Source: Amphritea balenae (lineage in GTDB: Bacteria > Pseudomonadota > Gammaproteobacteria > Pseudomonadales > Balneatricaceae). Taken from it: a DNA stretch of 64,000 nt. The translations under genes were made by a program, and so were the position numbers. Where the stretch lies: positions 186,001-250,000 of the forward strand of contig NZ_RQXV01000007.1 in assembly GCF_003858655.1 (NCBI RefSeq). Direction: 5' to 3'. Positions 54,801 to 60,800 of this stretch are shown here, in pieces (within the stretch, counting starts at the first letter, position 1; each line of letters starts with the position of its first letter). The notes under the pieces were generated by a model that saw only the letters and a list, made by a program, of their open reading frames with translations, had not been told where the DNA came from and ran no database searches.

Positions 54801-57800
54801 TGCAACCGATGTCGAGGGCCTGACCGATAACACTTACTTTGCCGTTAGTAGCCAGGGCTCTAACGGTACCGCGGCCATTGATCCTGCCACTGGCGCCTGG
54901 ATCTTCACCCCGACCGATGCCAACTGGTTTGGTTCGGACAGCTTTGAAGTGACGGTGACTGATGATCTGAACGGCACTACCACGCAGCTGATCAGCGTGA
55001 CTCTGTCCAACGTCGATGATGCTTCGATTATTACCGGCGACACCAGTTACTCAGGCAACGAAGGCGATGTTGTTGCGGGCGATCTTGATGCCACCGATGT
55101 CGAAGGTCTGACCGACAGCAGTTACTTTACGATAAGCAGTCAGGGCAGTAACGGTACTGCAGCGATTGATCCTGCGACTGGGGCCTGGACCTTTACCCCG
55201 ACCGATGCCAACTGGTTTGGTTCGGACAGCTTTGAAGTGACGGTAACCGATGACCTGAACGGCACGACTACGCAACTGATCAGCGTCACCCTGGCCAATG
55301 TTGATGATGCTTCTATCATTACCGGCGACACCAGTTACTCAGGCAACGAAGGCGATGTTGTTGCGGGCGACCTGAATGCAACCGATGTTGAGGGCCTGAC
55401 CGATAGCACTTACTTTGCCATTAGTAGTCAGGGCGCAAACGGTACCGCGGCGATTGATCCTGCCACCGGCGCCTGGACCTTTACCCCGACCGATGCCAAT
55501 TGGTTCGGCTCTGACAGTTTCGAAGTGACGGTAACCGATGACCTGAACGGTACGACCACGCAACTGATCAGCGTGACTCTGGCCAATGTTGATGATGCTT
55601 CTATCATTACCGGCGACACCAGTTACTTAGGCAACGAAGGCGATGTTGTTGCGGGCGACCTGAATGCAACCGATGTCGAGGGCCTGACCGATAGCACTTA
55701 CTTTACGATAAGCAGTCAGGGCAGTAACGGTACCGCTGTCATTGATCCTGCCACCGGCAGCTGGACTTTTACCCCGACCGATACCAACTGGTTCGGTTCT
55801 GACAGTTTCGAAGTGACGGTAACCGATGACCTGAACGGCACGACTACGCAACTGATCAGCGTGACTCTGGCCAATGTGGATGATGCTTCGATTATTACCG
55901 GCGATACCAGTTACTCAGGCAACGAAGGCGATGCCGTTGCGGGCGATCTGGGCGCCACCGATGTTGAAGGCCTGACCGATAACACTTACTTTACGATAAG
56001 TAGCCAGGGCACCAACGGTACTGCGGCCATTGATCCTGCCACTGGCGGCTGGACCTTCACCCCGACCGATTCTGATTGGTTCGGTTCTGACAGTTTCGAA
56101 GTGACGGTAACCGATGACCTGAACGGTACGACCACGCAACTGATCAGCGTGACTCTGGCCAATGTTGATGATGCTTCGATCATCACCGGCGATACCAGTT
56201 ACTCAGGCAACGAAGGCGATGTTGTTGCGGGCGATCTTGACGCTACCGATGTCGAGGGCCTGACTGATAACACTTACTTTGCCGTTAGTAGTCAGGGCTC
56301 TAACGGTACCGCAGCCATTGATCCTGCCACTGGCGCCTGGACCTTTACGCCGACCGATTCTGATTGGTTCGGTTCTGACAGTTTTGAAGTGACGGTAACC
56401 GACGATCTTAACGGCACCACGACGCAACTGATCAGTATTACTTTGAACAATGCCGATGATCTGGCTGTCATTACAGGCGATGTTAGCTATACCGGTAATG
56501 AAGGCGATGTTGTTGCGGGTGACCTGAACGCTACTGATGTAGATGGTTTGACTGATAGCAGCTACTTTACGATCAAGACCCAGGGGTTAAACGGTAGTGC
56601 CAGTATCGATGCCGTAACCGGAAGCTGGAGTTTTACCCCTACTGATGCCAATTGGCACGGTAGTGATAGTTTTACTGTGACCGTCACCGATGATTTGGGT
56701 GGCACTACTGATCAGATGATCAGTATCAACCTGAGTAACGTTGACGACAGTGCCCTTATAACCGGTGATACGGCCTATAACGGTAACGAAGGCGATGCCG
56801 TGAGTGGTGATCTGGATGCTACCGATGTGGATGGCCTGACAGACAACTCTTACTTTACGATCAAGAGCCAGGGGGTAAACGGTAGTGCCAGTATCGATGC
56901 TGAAACCGGGGCCTGGGCCTTTACCCCGACCGATGCGAACTGGCACGGCAGCGACAGTTTTACAGTGACTGTCACTGATGACCTTGGCGGTACCACCGAT
57001 CAGGTGGTCAGTATTAACCTGAGTAACCTGGATGACAGTGCGATCATCTCAGGTGATATCGGGTATAGCGGTATCGAAGGGGATACCGTAACCGGTGACC
57101 TGAATGCGGCCGATGTGGATGGTCTGACCGACAATACTTACTTTACCATTAATACTCAGGGTACCAGTGGCACAGCCAATATAGATACCGCAACCGGAGC
57201 CTGGAGTTTTACCCCGACCGATGCCAACTGGCATGGCAGTGATAGCTTTACCGTTACCGTCACCGATGATCTGGGCGGTACCACCGATCAGGTCATCAAC
57301 ATCAGTCTGAGCAACGTTGACGACAGTGCCATTATTACCGGCGATACCGGCTATAGCGGTAACGAAGGCGATACAGTTGCCGGTGACCTGAATGCCACCG
57401 ACGTTGACGGTCTGACCGACAGCACCTACTTCAGTATTAAAAACCAGCCTGCAAATGGCAGTGCCAGTATTAATGCCGAAACTGGCGCATGGAGCTTTAC
57501 CCCGACCGATCCGAACTGGTTCGGCAGTGACAGTTTCACTGTTAGCGTTACCGATGACCTTGGCGGCACTACCGACCAGGTGATCAGTATCAACCTGAGT
57601 AATGGTGATGATCTTTCAATTATCACAGGCGATACCAGCTATACCGGTAACGAAGGCGATATGGTTGCCGGTGATCTGAATGCTACCGATGTTGAAGGCC
57701 TGACCGACAGTACTTACTTTACCATCAAGACACAATCTGCGAATGGTACAGCCAATATTGATCCTGCGACCGGGGGCTGGAGCTTTACCCCGGCTGACCC

Positions 57801-60800
57801 TAATTGGTTTGGCAGTGATAGTTTTACCATTACTGTTACCGATGATCTGGGCGGCACTACCGATCAGGTAATCAGTATCAACCTGAGCAACGTTGACGAC
57901 AGCGCTATTATTACCGGCGATACAGGTTATACCGGTAATGAAGGTGATGCCGTGAGTGGTGATCTGAATGCCACCGATGTGGATGGTCTGACTGACAGCA
58001 GTTACTTTACGATAAAGAGTCAGGGGTTAAATGGTAGTGCCAGTATCGATACCGCAACCGGAGCCTGGAGCTTTACCCCAACCGATCCGGACTGGCACGG
58101 TAGCGATAGTTTTACCGTCACCGTTACCGATGATCTGGGCGGCACCACTGATAGGGTGATCAGCATCAATCTGAGTAACACCGATGATCTGGCTATTATC
58201 ACCGGCGATATCGGTTATACCGGTAACGAAGGCGATGTCGTGAGTGGCGACCTGAATGCCACCGATATCGATGGTCTGAACGACAGCAGCTACTTTACGA
58301 TCAAGAATCAGGGTTTAAACGGCAGTGCCAGCATTGATGCCGCAACCGGAGTCTGGAGCTTTACTCCTACCGACTCGAATTGGCACGGTAGTGACAGCTT
58401 CACCGTAACCGTCACCGATGATCTGGGCGGCACCACTGATCAGGTGATCAGCATCAACCTGAATAACGTTGATGACAGTGCAATAGTGTCCGGCGATATC
58501 GGCTATAGCGGCACTGAAGGCGATATCGTTAGTGGTGATCTGAACGCTAACGATGTGGACGGTCTGACCGACAGCAGTTACTTTACGATCAAGAATCAAG
58601 CCGCCAGCGGCACTGCCAGTATTGATGCTGCGACCGGTGCCTGGAGCTTTACCCCGACCGATACCAACTGGCACGGCAGTGACAGTTTTACCGTGACGGT
58701 GACGGATGACCTGGGTGGAACTACCGATCAGGTGATAAATATCAGCCTGACTAATGTTGACGATAGTGCAATTATTACCGGTGATACCGGCTATACCGGC
58801 AACGAAGGTGATGTGGTAAGCGGTGATCTGAATGCCACTGATATCGATGGGCTGACGGATAATAGTTACTTCAGCATTAAAAATCAGCCCGCGAATGGTA
58901 CAGCAAGCATTGATGCTGTAACCGGAGGCTGGAACTTCACCCCGACTGATCCGAATTGGTTTGGTAGTGATAGCTTTACCGTGACCGTGACCGATGACCT
59001 GGGTGGCACCACTGATCAAGTGATTAGTATAAACCTGAGTAATGGTGATGATCTGTCAATCATCACGGGTGATATCGGTTATACCGGCAACGAAGGCGAT
59101 GTCGTGAGTGGTGACCTGAACGCTACTGATGTGGACGGCCTGATCGACGGTAGCTATTTTACGATCAAGACTCAGTCTACCAATGGCATTGCCAGTATCG
59201 ATGGTACGACCGGGGCCTGGAGCTTTACCCCGACCGACGCCAACTGGCACGGCTCGGATAGCTTTACCGTTACAGTCACCGATGACCTGGGTGGCACTAC
59301 CGATCAGGTGATCAGTATCAACCTGAACAACGTTGATGACAGTGCGGTGATGTCCGGCGATACCGGGTATACCGGTAGCGAAGGTGATGTAGTCAGTGGC
59401 GATCTGAATGCGACCGATGTGGATGGGCTGACCGACAGCACTTACTTCACGATTAAGAGTCAGGGGAGCAATGGCAGTGCCAGTATCGATGCTGAAACCG
59501 GCGCCTGGACCTTTAGCCCAGCCGATCCGGATTGGCATGGCAGTGATAGCTTTACTATTACCGTCACCGATGACCTGGGCGGTACCACTGATCAGGTGAT
59601 CAGTATTAGCCTGAGTAACGTAGACGATAGCGCAGTGATAACCGGGGATACCAGTTATACCGGTGTAGAAGGGGATATAATCACTGGTGACCTGAACGCG
59701 ACCGATGCGGATGGTCTGACCGATAGCACCTACTTTACGATAAAGACGCAGGGTACAAACGGTAGTGCCAGTATCGATGCTGAAACCGGCGCTTGGACCT
59801 TTACCCCGACCGATCCGGATTGGCATGGCAGTGACAACTTTACTATTACCGTCATCGATGATCTGGGCGGTACCACTGATCAGGTGGTTAGCGTTAACCT
59901 GAGTAACACCGATGACCTGGCTATTATCACAGGAGATAATAGCTATATTGGCATTGAAGGCGATGTGGTAAGTGGTGATCTGAATGCGACTGATGTTGAT
60001 GGTCTGACCGATAGCACTTACTTTACGGTTAAAAGTCAGGCGACTAACGGTACTGCGAGTATCGATGCAGCGACTGGCGCCTGGAGCTTTACCCCGACCG
60101 ATGCCAACTGGTTTGGCAGTGATAGTTTTACTATTACGGTCACCGATGATCAGGGCGGTACCACCGATCAGGTGGTTAGCGTTAACCTGAGTAACATTGA
60201 CGATAGTGCAGTGATCACCGGCGATACCAGCTATATCGGTAACGAGGGAGATACCGTAGCTGGTGATCTTAACGCTACCGACGCAGACGGCCTGACCGAT
60301 AGCACTTACTTTGCCATAAGCACTCAGGGCTCCAGCGGTACCGCAGCGATTGATCCTGTGACCGGCGCCTGGACCTTTACCCCGACGGATGCCGACTGGT
60401 TCGGTTCCGATAGCTTTGAAGTCACCGTCACTGACGATCTGAACGGTACCACGACGCAACTAATCAGCGTGACTCTGGCTAATGTCGATGATGCTTCGAT
60501 TATTACTGGCGATACCAGTTATACCGGTAATGAAGGCGATGCTGTCGCTGGCGATCTTGATGCCACCGACATCGAAGGTCTGACCGACAGCACTTACTTT
60601 ACGATAAGTAGTCAGGGTAGTAACGGTACCACGGCGATTGACCCTGCCACCGGCGCCTGGACCTTCACTCCGACCGATACCAACTGGTTCGGCAGCGACA
60701 GCTTCGAAGTCACCGTCACCGATGACCTGAACGGCACCACGACCCAGCTGATCAGCGTCACATTAGCTAACGTCGATGATCCTTCCATCATTACCGGTGA